The notes under the pieces are model-generated. The model worked only from the letters and a program-made list of their open reading frames with translations, searched no databases and was not told the origin of the DNA. A DNA stretch of 17,563 bases from Chloroflexota bacterium (GTDB taxonomy: Bacteria > Chloroflexota > Dormibacteria > Dormibacterales > Dormibacteraceae), in the NCBI GenBank assembly GCA_005880175.1, contig VBJR01000021.1:1-17563 (forward strand), given 5' to 3'. A program made the translations under genes and the position numbers. This document shows, in pieces, positions 7,136 to 14,674 of the stretch (position 1 is the stretch's first letter; every line of letters begins with the position of its first letter).

Positions 7136-8592
7136 GGCCGGACCCGATCACGCTGGGTGTCGTCTGGGGCGCGCTGCAGTCCGTCTGCGTGGAGATCGGG
7201 TCGACCGTCCAGCGCACGGCGTACTCCATCCAGGCGCGCGAGGGCCAGGACTTCTCGGTCGCGGTGTTCGACGCCCGAGGCCGGATGTCCGCGCAGGGCC
7301 CGTACAGCCCCGGCCACATGGGCGCCATGCACTTCGCCATCCGCAACTTCCTGGCCGCGTTCCCGGCCGAGACGCTGAGGCCCGGCGACGTGCTGCTGCT
7401 GAACGACCCCCAGCTCGGCTCGGGCCACTTCCCCGACGCGGCCGGGCAGCCAGGCCGTCGAGGGCATCTTCGACTGGCACCAGGAGGGCCTGCGCATCCC
7501 GCCGGTCAAGATCGTGGAGGAGGGGCGCGAGAACGCGACCGCGCTGGCGATCATCGGCGCCAACTCGCGGGTGCCGGGCAACGTGCTCGGGGACCTGCGC
7601 TCCCAGCGGGCGTCGCTGCGGGTGGGCGAGCGGCGGGTGGGCGAGCTGTACGACCGTTTCGGGCGGGACACGGTGGACGCCTGCGTGGAGGCGATGCTGG
7701 CGGAGACGGAGGCCCGCGTCCGCGCCCGCATCGCCGCGATGCCGGACGGCGAGCACCGGTTCGTGGACTTCATGGACGACTCGGGCACCGGCACCGAGCC
7801 GCTGCGCATCGCGGTGGCCGTGCGCATCGCCGGCGACGGGATCTTCGTGGACTTCGCGGGCACCGACCCGCAGACCGATTCCGGGCTGAACTCGTACTTC
7901 AACTACACCCGGTCGTACGTGTACGCCGCGATCAAGTGCCTGACCGACCCGTACGGCCCGATGAACACGGGCGCGCTGCGGCCGGTGGAGGTCAGCGCGC
8001 CGGAGGGGTGCTTCCTCAACCCGCGGCCGCCGGCCGGCGGCGGCCCGCGCGCGGCGATCTGCACGCGGATCTTCGACGTCGTGCTGGGCGCGCTGGCGCC
8101 GGCGCTGCCCGAGGCGGTGACGGCGGCCAGCAGCCACTTCTGCAACGCGACGTTCGGCGCCTGGGACCCGGTGCGCGGGCGCCGGTTCGTCGGCTACGAG
8201 CTGATCCACGGCGGCACCGGGGCGCGCGCGGCGCGCGACGGTTCGAGCTGATCCCGGACTCGGGCGGGCGCGGCCGCTGGCGGGGCGGGCTGGGGGTGCG
8301 GCGGGACGTGCGCATCCTGGGCGAGTCGATCAAGTTCACCAACCTGTCCGAGCGGCACCGGTTCCGGCCGTTCGGCGTGCGGGGCGGCGAGCCGGGCCAG
8401 CTGGGCCGGACGGTCCTCAACCCGGGCACGCCGGGCGAGCGGGAGATCGGCGGCAAGGCGTCCGTGGACCTGGTGTACGGCGACGTGGTGTCGTTCCAGC
8501 TGGCGGGGGCCGGCGGCTACGGCGACCCGGCGGAGCGCGATCCGGCGCTGCTCGCCGAGGACGTCCGGCTGGGCCTGGTGACGCGATGGTGA
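7132..8592 (+). pseudogene. hyuB: Hydantoinase B (HyuB) subunit, interrupted by two frame-breaking internal deletions
   Basis: Partner of HyuA. It starts at GTG 7132, overlapping the hyuA stop, and ends at 8592 overlapping the B12-subunit ATG. Three conserved pieces lie in two frames. Piece 1 (7132 to about 7440) ends NDPQLGSGHFPD. Piece 2 (about 7440-8251, next frame) begins PGSQAVEGIFDW and runs to YELIHGGTGARAARDG. Piece 3 (about 8237-8592, back in frame 1) starts FELIPDSGGRGRWRGG and ends naturally. In relatives, roughly 30 residues normally lie between HFPD and PGS (ending with the HHxDVGG region), and about 35 between GGTGAR and RFELIPDSGG (the DGxxxHTTNTRNTP region). Both are absent, so two deletions that also shift frame are the simplest reading. 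The rest is well conserved, arguing for very recent decay or sequence error. As written, only short products would be made. Confidence 0.85.
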
Positions 8593-8993
8593 GGCCGCCG
8601 ATCAGAGTCGTCGTGGCCAAGCCCGGCCTGGACGGCCACGACCGGGGCGCCAAGGTGGTCGCCAAGGCGCTCAAGGACGCCGGGATGGAGGTGATCTACA
8701 CCGGCCGGCACCAGACGGTCGACCAGATCGTGGCGGCGGCGGTCCAGGAGGACGCGGAGGCGGTGGGACTGTCGGTGCTGTCCGGCGCGCACATGGACTA
8801 CTGCGCGCGGCTGCGGCGGCGGCTGGACGAGGAGGGCGCCGGCGACGTCGTCCTGCTGGTGGGCGGCACCGTCCCGGCGGCCGACGCGGCGGCGCTGCGC
8901 GACCTCGGCTACGGGGTGTTCGGCACGGGCAGCCGGCTGGGCGACATCGTGACGTACGTGCGCGAGGAGGTGCGCCGGCGCCGTGGCGGCTGA
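8586..8993 (+). CDS. B12-dependent acyl-CoA mutase, small (cobalamin-binding) subunit
   Basis: Stand-alone Rossmann-like B12-binding domain of 135 residues, the size of IcmB/HcmB small subunits. It carries the base-off/His-on signature in KPGLDGHDRGAKVV (Asp16, His18, Gly21; DxHxxG), where His18 coordinates cobalt from below. GLSVLSGAHM and LLVGGTVP form the other loops around the nucleotide tail. The SVLSGAHM form resembles small subunits of two-part mutases more than the C-terminal domains of fused ones. It should assemble with the large subunit encoded about 5.9 kb upstream. The ATG overlaps the HyuB stop, so the gene belongs to the ACAD-CaiB-HyuAB transcription unit. Separation of the two mutase subunits by four genes is unusual and ties all six genes to one pathway. 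Confidence 0.93.
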   Translation: MVRPPIRVVVAKPGLDGHDRGAKVVAKALKDAGMEVIYTGRHQTVDQIVAAAVQEDAEAVGLSVLSGAHMDYCARLRRRLDEEGAGDVVLLVGGTVPAADAAALRDLGYGVFGTGSRLGDIVTYVREEVRRRRGG

Positions 8994-9042
8994 CGACCAC
9001 CTCCCCGCGCCCACCCTCACCCGGGCCCCCTCCCCCCAACCG

Positions 9043-9061
9043 GACCCCCCGCCCGGGGGTC
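9043..9061. terminator. Possible hairpin terminator in the gap after the B12-subunit gene
   Basis: GACCCCC (9043-9049) and GGGGGTC (9055-9061) form a perfect 7-bp G/C stem with a 5-base loop. It is about 50 bases after the small-subunit stop and 78 bases before the next start. No T-run follows, so it is not a classical intrinsic terminator. The surrounding gap (8994-9138) is otherwise a C-rich, G-poor tract on the top strand (about 8996-9050), which could serve as a rho-loading region. No clear promoter was found in the gap. Confidence 0.35.
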
Positions 9062-9138
9062 GAAATCGGCGGCTTCCACGGTGCGGGGGGCGGCGGTGGC
9101 TGTCAACCTGTCCTGTTCAGGGCGGCGGAGCGGGTTAG

Positions 9139-10173
9139 GTGCTGCTGGCCGGCGTGGGCGACCTCGTGGTCATGCGGCCGCTCGCGCACGTCCGGCGGCG
9201 TCCGGCCGAGTCCCTCCTGCACGTCCTGGACAGCGCCGACCTGGTCCTCGGCAACCTGGAGGTGCCGCTCACCGACGTGGACGACCCGCAGCGCACGGAC
9301 ATCGTGCTGCGCGGCGACCCGGCGCTGATCGAGGACGTCGCGGCCCTCGGCATCGACGCCGTCGCCCTGGCCAACAACCACTGCGGCGACCACGGCTGGG
9401 CCGCGCTCCAGGGCATGGCCGAGCGTCTCGGGCGCGCCGGCGTCCGCGCGCTCGGCATCGGCGCCGACGCGGACGCCGCGCTGGCGCCCGCCGTCCTTCG
9501 TGCAGGCGACATGGACGTGGCCCTGGTCACCGCCACGTGCGTGGGCTTCGAGAAGTACCTGGCCACAGACACCCGGCCCGGCATGGCCGGCGTCCGCGTG
9601 ACCACCGCGTACGAGCCCGACCGGGCCCGCCTGGCCTGGGAGCCCGGCACCCCAGCGCTGGTCCGCACCGCCGTGGCGCCCGCCGACGAGGCGCGCCTGC
9701 TGGACGCGGTCCGCCACGCCACGGACCGGGCGCCCCTGGTCGTGGCGGTCGTCCACTGGGGCGTCAGCTGGGCCGACCGCCCCGCCGGGTACCAGCGGGA
9801 CCTCGGCCGCAATCTCGTCGAGGCCGGCGCCGGCGTCGTGCTCGGCTGCCACTCGCACACCGTCCAGGGCGTCGAGGTCCACCGCGGCGCCCCGATCTTC
9901 CACGGCCTCGGCTCGTTCGTGTTCGGCTACGACGGCCCGCTGGCGCCGCGGATGCCGCGCGACACGGCCGTGGCGCTGGTGGACGTGGCGGCCGGCGGCA
10001 CGGTGACCGGCGCGCGGCTCCTGCTGGGCCGGCTGGACCCGAGCGGCGAGCCCGTGCGCGCCCACCCCGAGCGCGCGGCCTTGCTGGCCGAGATCGTGGT
10101 CCGCAATGGCGCCGGCTGGGCCGCGCCGGCCCGCCTCGACGGCGACACCCTGCAAGTCGAGCTGCGCGGATGA
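9139..10173 (+). CDS. CapA-family (poly-gamma-glutamate synthesis type) metallophosphatase-fold protein
   Basis: A 344-residue protein with the CapA/PGA_cap motif set: GVGD at 5-8, GNLEVPLTD at 38-46, ALANNHCGDHG at 77-86, VVHWG at 204-208, GCHSHTVQGVEV at 236-247 and GLGSFVFGY at 256-264. The Asp, Asn-His and His-x-His positions fit a two-metal calcineurin-like site. Known CapA acts in poly-gamma-glutamate capsule assembly, but cytoplasmic relatives without a membrane anchor occur in many catabolic clusters and their reaction is unknown. No signal peptide or transmembrane segment is visible, so a capsule role is unlikely. The GTG start follows a GGAGCGGG purine stretch. The gene overlaps the next by four bases (ATGA), so it is translated with the monooxygenase genes. 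Confidence 0.85.
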   Translation: MLLAGVGDLVVMRPLAHVRRRPAESLLHVLDSADLVLGNLEVPLTDVDDPQRTDIVLRGDPALIEDVAALGIDAVALANNHCGDHGWAALQGMAERLGRAGVRALGIGADADAALAPAVLRAGDMDVALVTATCVGFEKYLATDTRPGMAGVRVTTAYEPDRARLAWEPGTPALVRTAVAPADEARLLDAVRHATDRAPLVVAVVHWGVSWADRPAGYQRDLGRNLVEAGAGVVLGCHSHTVQGVEVHRGAPIFHGLGSFVFGYDGPLAPRMPRDTAVALVDVAAGGTVTGARLLLGRLDPSGEPVRAHPERAALLAEIVVRNGAGWAAPARLDGDTLQVELRG

Positions 10174-11015
10174 GGGTCGGCGTCGGACTCCCCACCTCGA
10201 CGCCGGGCGCCGGCCGCGACCTGGTGCTGGAGTGGGCGCGCCGGGCGGACGCCGGCCCGTTCTCCAGCCTGGGCGTGATCGACCGCCTCGTGTACGAGTG
10301 CTGGGAGCCGCTCGCCTCTCTCGCGGCCTGCGCGGCGGTCACCGAGCGAACGCGGCTGGTGACCATGGTCGTCATCGGGCCGCTGCGGCGCACGGCGCTG
10401 CTGGCCAAGCAGGCGGCGACGGTCGACGCCCTCTCCGGCGGCCGGCTCGTGCTGGGTGTCGGCCTCGGCGCCCGGCACGACGACTACCAGGCCGCCGGGA
10501 TCGCCACCCGCGGCCGGGGCGATGCGCTGACGCGGCAGCTCGTGGACCTCCGCCGGCACTGGGAAGGGGACGCGATCGGTCCCCGGCCCGTCCAGCCCGG
10601 AGGACCGGCGCTGCTGGTCGGCGGCGGCGGCAGCGCGGCCTTCGCCCGGGCCGCGTGCCACGCCGACGGCTACGTGCACGGCGGCGGCCCGCCGCGCGCG
10701 TTCGCGAGCGCTGCGGCCCGGGCCCGCGCGGCCTGGGTGGACGCCGGCCGGCCCGGCGCTCCCCACCTGTGGGGCCAGGCCTACTTCGCCCTCGGCGACC
10801 AGGCCACGGCGGACGCCGGCGCTGCCTACCTGCGCGACTACTACCGGTTCACCGGCGGCTTCGAGGAGCGAATCGCGGCCGGCAACCTGACCACGCCCGC
10901 CGCGATCAGAGACCTCGTCCTCGGCTACGAGGAGGAGGCCTGCGACGAGCTGGTGCTGCTGCCCACCGTCTCGCGGCTGGACCAGCTCGAGCGCCTGGCG
11001 GACGCGCTGGCGTGA
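10170..11015 (+). CDS. Luciferase-like (LLM class) flavin/F420-dependent oxidoreductase
   Basis: TIM-barrel monooxygenase or reductase of the bacterial luciferase superfamily, 281 residues, using FMNH2 or reduced F420. Visible segments are MRVGVGLPTS at the N-terminus, SSLGVIDRLVY, TRLVTMVVIGPLRRTALLAKQAATVDALSGGRLVLGVGLGAR-type barrel core (about 61-105) and GGGGSAAFARAACHADGY (about 151-168), the usual phosphate-binding area. The start ATG overlaps the CapA-like stop; the TGA overlaps the next gene's GTG. A substrate cannot be assigned, and cofactor choice between FMN and F420 is not clear from the residues. Position between the CapA-like gene and a CoA-ester monooxygenase suggests a shared degradation or detoxification route. 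Confidence 0.88.
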   Translation: MRVGVGLPTSTPGAGRDLVLEWARRADAGPFSSLGVIDRLVYECWEPLASLAACAAVTERTRLVTMVVIGPLRRTALLAKQAATVDALSGGRLVLGVGLGARHDDYQAAGIATRGRGDALTRQLVDLRRHWEGDAIGPRPVQPGGPALLVGGGGSAAFARAACHADGYVHGGGPPRAFASAAARARAAWVDAGRPGAPHLWGQAYFALGDQATADAGAAYLRDYYRFTGGFEERIAAGNLTTPAAIRDLVLGYEEEACDELVLLPTVSRLDQLERLADALA

Positions 11016-13087
11016 GGATCGACGTGCTCGGGGCCGGGCCCGCGGGCCTGTACTTCGCCATCCTGATGAAGCGGGCCGACCCGCGCCACGAGGTCCGGGT
11101 GTTCGAGCGCAACCCGCCCGACGCGACGTTCGGCTGGGGCGTGGTGTTCTCCGAGGGCTCGCTGGACGACCTGCAGCACGCCGACTACGCCAGCTACGTC
11201 GCGATCATGGACGCCGGCGCTCGCTGGAACCCCCTCGACGTGCGCTACCGGGGCACGACCACGCGGGTGCGCGGCAACACGTTCAGCGGCATTGGCCGCC
11301 GGCGGCTGCTCGGCGTGCTGCAGCGCCGGGCGCGCGAGCTGGACGCCGAGCTGACGTTCGGGGTCGAGGTCGACTCGCTGGAGCGGCACCTGGACGCCGA
11401 CCTGGTCGTCGGGGCCGACGGCGCGAACTCGTTCGTCCGCCGGACGCTGGCGGAGCGGGTGCGCCCGACCGTGGACGAGGCGCCCTCGCGCTATGCCTGG
11501 TTCGGCGCGGACCTGGCGTACCCCGTCTTCACCTACATCTTCCGCGAGACGGAGTGGGGACTGTTCCAGGCCCACTGCTACCCGTACGACGAGGGCCACA
11601 GCACGATGGTCGTGCTGGTCACGGCGGACACCTGGCGTCGCGCCGGCCTCGACGAGCTGGACGAACAGGGCTCGCTGGAGCTCTGCGAGCGCGTGTTCGC
11701 GGAGGACCTGGCCGGCCGCCGCATGCTCTCCAACCGTTCGCTCTGGGTCGGGTTCCCGTGGGTCCGCTGCGAGACCTGGCACGCCGGCAACGTCGTGCTC
11801 CTGGGCGACGCCGCCCACACCGCGCACTGGTCGATCGGCTCGGGGACTCGGCTGGCGCTGGAGGACGCGATCGCGCTGGCCCGGGCATTCATCGAGCACG
11901 ACGACCTGCCGGCGGCGTTCGCGAAGTTCGAGCTGGAACGTCAGCCGGTGGTGGAGCGGCTGCAGGACGCGTCGCGTGTGTCGTGCGACTACTTCCAGTC
12001 CGTGTCGCGCTACTCGAGCTTCGAGCCGCTCCAGTTCGCGTACCAGCTGATGACGCGCACGCCGCGCGTGACGCACACCAACCTGACGGTGCGCGACGCG
12101 GACTTCGTGCGTCGGGTCGAGGTCGACTTCATGGAGCGGGCGACCGGCGTGCGCGCGTTCGCCGTTCCGCCGCCGGTGTTCGCCCCCCTCCGCCTGCGCG
12201 GCCTGACGATCCCCAACCGGCTGGTGCTGGCGGGGGGACCGGAGGTCGCGGGCGCGGGCCTGGTCCTGAGCGAGGTCCACGCGGTGTCGCCCGAGGGCCG
12301 GACGACGCCGGAGACGCCGGTGGAGCTGCCGCGGCCGCTGGCCGGCGGCTCGGTGCTGTGCCTGCAGGTCGGCCACGCCGGCCGCCGCGGCGCCTGCCAG
12401 CCGCCGCGCACCGGCGTCGACCGGCCGCTGGCGGCGGCCGAGGCGTGGCCGCTCGTCTCCGCGTCGCCGGTGCCGTACGCCCCGTGGCTGCCCGCGCCGC
12501 GCGAGCTCGACCGCGAGGGGATGGAGCGCGTGCGCGAGGACTTCGTCGCGGCAGCGACGCGGGCGGCAGCGATGGGCCACCGGATGCTGCTGGTGGACTG
12601 CGCGCGGGGCGGCCTGCTGGCCTCGTTCGTATCCCCGATCTCGAACCGGCGCGCCGACGAGTACGGCGGCGACCTGGAGTCGCGGATGCGGTTCCCACTG
12701 CAGGTCGTGCGCGCGGTCCGCCAGGCGTGGCCGGACGACCTGCCGCTCGCTGTGGCGTACTCGGCGGCCGACCACGTCCGCGGCGGCCTGCGCCAGCGTG
12801 AGTCGCTGGCGGCGGCCGCGATGCTCCGCGACGCCGGCGCCGACGTGCTGCTGGTGCGGACCGGTCAAACGGTGGCCGGCTCCCACCCGGAGTACGGCCG
12901 GACGTACGGAGTGCCCTACGCCGACCGGGTCCGCAACGAGGCGGGCGTCCCCACGATCGCGTTCGGGCAGATCACGACCCTCGACGAGGTGAACACGATC
13001 CTGGCCGCGGGCCGCGCCGACCTGTGCGTGCTGGACCGGCCACCGGGCCGGTCCGGGCGCCAGGGCACGTCTCCCGGCCCTACGTGA
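11012..13087 (+). CDS. Fusion of FAD aromatic-CoA monooxygenase and degenerate OYE domain (salicylyl-CoA 5-hydroxylase / 2-aminobenzoyl-CoA monooxygenase-reductase type)
   Basis: Two-domain protein of 691 residues from a GTG overlapping the previous stop. Residues 1-380 are a group A flavin monooxygenase: GAGPAG (7-12), GWGVVFSEGSLDDL (41-54), VVGADGANS (132-140) and VVLLGDAAHTAHWSIGSGTRLALEDA (261-286), the last being typical of salicylyl-CoA 5-hydroxylase and 2-aminobenzoyl-CoA monooxygenase/reductase. Residues about 388-691 resemble an Old Yellow Enzyme barrel (LRLRGLTIPNRLVLAG, LQVGHAGRRG, SPISNRRADEYGGDLESRMRFPL, ILAAGRADLCVLDRP). Several OYE hallmarks are missing. The SPMCQY-type FMN-binding strand and the stretch after it are absent in frame, the catalytic AHGYL motif reads ARGGL (531-535), and the protein stops about 15 unrelated residues after DRP where relatives continue HLADP. 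The hydroxylase half looks functional; reductase activity is doubtful. Confidence 0.85.
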   Translation: MRIDVLGAGPAGLYFAILMKRADPRHEVRVFERNPPDATFGWGVVFSEGSLDDLQHADYASYVAIMDAGARWNPLDVRYRGTTTRVRGNTFSGIGRRRLLGVLQRRARELDAELTFGVEVDSLERHLDADLVVGADGANSFVRRTLAERVRPTVDEAPSRYAWFGADLAYPVFTYIFRETEWGLFQAHCYPYDEGHSTMVVLVTADTWRRAGLDELDEQGSLELCERVFAEDLAGRRMLSNRSLWVGFPWVRCETWHAGNVVLLGDAAHTAHWSIGSGTRLALEDAIALARAFIEHDDLPAAFAKFELERQPVVERLQDASRVSCDYFQSVSRYSSFEPLQFAYQLMTRTPRVTHTNLTVRDADFVRRVEVDFMERATGVRAFAVPPPVFAPLRLRGLTIPNRLVLAGGPEVAGAGLVLSEVHAVSPEGRTTPETPVELPRPLAGGSVLCLQVGHAGRRGACQPPRTGVDRPLAAAEAWPLVSASPVPYAPWLPAPRELDREGMERVREDFVAAATRAAAMGHRMLLVDCARGGLLASFVSPISNRRADEYGGDLESRMRFPLQVVRAVRQAWPDDLPLAVAYSAADHVRGGLRQRESLAAAAMLRDAGADVLLVRTGQTVAGSHPEYGRTYGVPYADRVRNEAGVPTIAFGQITTLDEVNTILAAGRADLCVLDRPPGRSGRQGTSPGPT
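13033..13054. terminator. Perfect 9-bp hairpin at the convergent gene ends
   Basis: GGACCGGCC (13033-13041), loop ACCG, then GGCCGGTCC (13046-13054). It lies inside the last codons of the monooxygenase/OYE gene, just before the overlapping convergent stop codons (13080-13087), and could act in both directions between the two operons. No T-run is present on either strand. It coincides with the point where similarity to OYE proteins ends. Confidence 0.4.
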
Positions 13088-13709
13088 CAGCGGTGGCGAA
13101 CACGGCCAGCCGGTCCGGCGCGAGCTGGCCCGCCCACAGCGGCCAGCAGGTGGTGAGGACCAGCCGGGGGCGGCCCGGGATCGCGGCGAGCACCGACCGG
13201 TCGGCGGGGCTGACCACCCGCGTGCCGGTCACGCGGTAGTGGAACGTCCCGTAGCGGGTGTCGAGCGCCACGTCGTCCCCCGGCCGCAGCTGGTCGAACC
13301 GCAGCCAGTAGACGTTGTGCGCGGCCACGCCGACCGTCCCGGCCTGGCCGGGCCAGACGCTCCGCGGGTACCGGCCCGGGCCGCCGAACAGCACCGCGTC
13401 GGACACCCCCTCGCGAACGACCCCGCTGTAGCCGAGCCGGGGGACGCGGATGCGGAAATCCACGCCGTTCAGCGGCCGCGCCAGCCCCGGCGGCGCCGGC
13501 ACCTGGCCGGGCCGCTCGCCGCCCGGCCCGAAGCGCTGGTCCCAGCGGGCCTCGGCGGCCGCCTGCCCCCACTCGCCGACCACCAGCCCGCCCGCCCAGC
13601 CGCCCAGCAGCACCAGGCCCACGGCCAGGATGAGGGGACCGGCCCACCTGGAGCCGGTCCCGCGACGAGGGATACGGAGTGGTCGGTTCAGGCTCGGGCG
13701 CGCGCCCAC
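13080..13709 (-). CDS. Sortase, class E-like, membrane-anchored transpeptidase
   Basis: Cysteine transpeptidase that cleaves sorting signals and joins surface proteins to the cell wall. From GTG at 13709 the product is 209 residues: a basic N-tail, one transmembrane helix (about 23-44), then the sortase barrel. Catalytic residues are visible: His131 in VGVAAHNVYW, Cys188 in LVLTTCWP and Arg200 in APDRLAVFA. The TTCxP form and N-terminal anchor fit actinobacterial class E (housekeeping) or related class D/F enzymes. The start overlaps the end of the upstream substrate gene by 22 bases. No ATG is available and no strong ribosome site was seen, so coupling to that gene is likely; the exact start is uncertain. 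Its stop overlaps the convergent monooxygenase gene by eight bases. Confidence 0.88.
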   Translation of the reverse strand: MGARPSLNRPLRIPRRGTGSRWAGPLILAVGLVLLGGWAGGLVVGEWGQAAAEARWDQRFGPGGERPGQVPAPPGLARPLNGVDFRIRVPRLGYSGVVREGVSDAVLFGGPGRYPRSVWPGQAGTVGVAAHNVYWLRFDQLRPGDDVALDTRYGTFHYRVTGTRVVSPADRSVLAAIPGRPRLVLTTCWPLWAGQLAPDRLAVFATAVT

Positions 13710-14476
13710 GTCAGGCAGCCGCCCACGGCGAGCAGCACCAGGCCGGCGAGCGCGGCCACGACCGGCGCTCCCGTGCTGGCCAGCCCGGGGCCCGCGGGGT
13801 CGGGGCCGGCGGGCGCCGCCGGCGCGCCCGCCGCGGAGGCGGACACCGGAGGGCCGGCCGGCGCCGCCAGCCCGGGTCGGGCCGGCGAGCCGAGCGCGAC
13901 GCCGACCGCGTCGAGCGCCGGGAGGGTGCCGCCGGCCAGCGGGCCCGGGGCCGGGACCGGCTGGCCGGCGGCGGCTCCGGCGGCGCCGGGGGGCGCGGCG
14001 ACCGGCTGGACGATGGCGCACGCGGCCCGCACGACGCATGGCTGGCCCTGCGCCGGCTGCTCGCCCGTGGCGCCGATCACGAACGGCAGCAGGTCCCAGA
14101 CCAGGCGTCCCGACTCGGCCGGGGCACAGCCCAGGGCGGCGAGCGCGCACGTCGTCAGGTCGACGACGTCGCGGTCCACGGCGAACGGCCGCGCCGCGGG
14201 GACGCCCGCGGGGGGCCGGGGGACGGGGTCGGCCGGCGCCTGCGCCTCCCGCGGCACAGCGTCGCGGGAAGCCCCGAGCGAGAGGTCGAGCGGCGGCAGA
14301 TCGCCCGCCAGGCTGCTGCCGGCCGCCGCGAGCGCTCCGTCAGGCGTGGGCACCGAGGGCGCGGGGTCGTCGGCCAGCGCCGCCCCCGTTCGCAGCACGA
14401 CCAGCGCCAGCGCCAGCACGGCGCCCATGGTGGCGCGATCGCCGACCCTCGAACCCAACCCCCAGCGGTGCACCAT
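13688..14476 (-). CDS. Secreted Pro/Ala-rich protein with LASTG sorting signal; probable sortase substrate
   Basis: A 262-residue exported protein of unknown function. The N-terminus is a signal peptide: basic MVHRWGLGSR, hydrophobic core about 16-30, likely cleavage after ALA at 35. The C-terminus has a complete cell-wall sorting signal: LASTG at 232-236, a hydrophobic helix (about 239-254) and a basic tail WARARA. LAxTG is the recognition form described for actinobacterial class E sortases. Between them is a low-complexity Ala/Pro/Gly region around a more ordered segment (about 99-160) with four cysteines at 110, 117, 147 and 153, which could form two disulfides after export. AGGGAG lies seven bases before the ATG and fixes the start. 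It is co-transcribed with the sortase, which supports a dedicated enzyme-substrate pair. Confidence 0.82.
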   Translation of the reverse strand: MVHRWGLGSRVGDRATMGAVLALALVVLRTGAALADDPAPSVPTPDGALAAAGSSLAGDLPPLDLSLGASRDAVPREAQAPADPVPRPPAGVPAARPFAVDRDVVDLTTCALAALGCAPAESGRLVWDLLPFVIGATGEQPAQGQPCVVRAACAIVQPVAAPPGAAGAAAGQPVPAPGPLAGGTLPALDAVGVALGSPARPGLAAPAGPPVSASAAGAPAAPAGPDPAGPGLASTGAPVVAALAGLVLLAVGGCLTWARARA

Positions 14477-14499
14477 GCTCGTCTCCCTGCTCGCGGCCC

Positions 14500-14513
14500 T
14501 GCGTCATGACGCA
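14500..14513. promoter_or_regulatory. 14-bp perfect palindrome TGCGTCATGACGCA between divergent operons
   Basis: TGCGTCATGACGCA (14500-14513) is a perfect dyad 23 bases upstream of the sortase-substrate start codon, with an extra half-site TGCGTC at 14525-14530. It sits in the 198-base divergent region (14477-14674) that must hold promoters for both the minus-strand sortase operon and the plus-strand sigma operon. A regulator binding here would most directly affect the sortase operon. The rest of the gap is relatively AT-rich and includes TATAGC (14586-14591), which is -10-like, but no well-spaced -35 element was found. Confidence 0.5.
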
Positions 14514-14674
14514 CTCCCAACTGGTGCGTCTCATCCTGACAGACGTTTCATGTAGCCTTGGTGATCGGTTCGGCTGGTGACTTCGTATAGCTAGTCGTCA
14601 GCGTCGGGCATGGTAGTTGGGGGCGCCGTGGCTGCGGCGCTCGGGCATGGCTTGGATAGCACGAGGCTCGGGGG

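Noticed and set aside
7132..8592. Programmed ribosomal frameshifting in hyuB
   Set aside because: No slippery heptamer is visible, and conserved blocks are missing at both junctions, so deletion explains the data better than recoding.
13239..14580. Plus-strand open frames of 376-438 residues opposite the sortase and its substrate
   Set aside because: The minus-strand frames contain a signal peptide, sorting signal and sortase catalytic residues; the plus-strand frames show only Pro/Arg/Ala-rich sequence.
14551..14600. Sigma-70 promoter for the sigma-factor gene (TTGGTG with TATAGC)
   Set aside because: The spacing between the two hexamers is 22 bases, too long for a convincing promoter, and no better pair was found.
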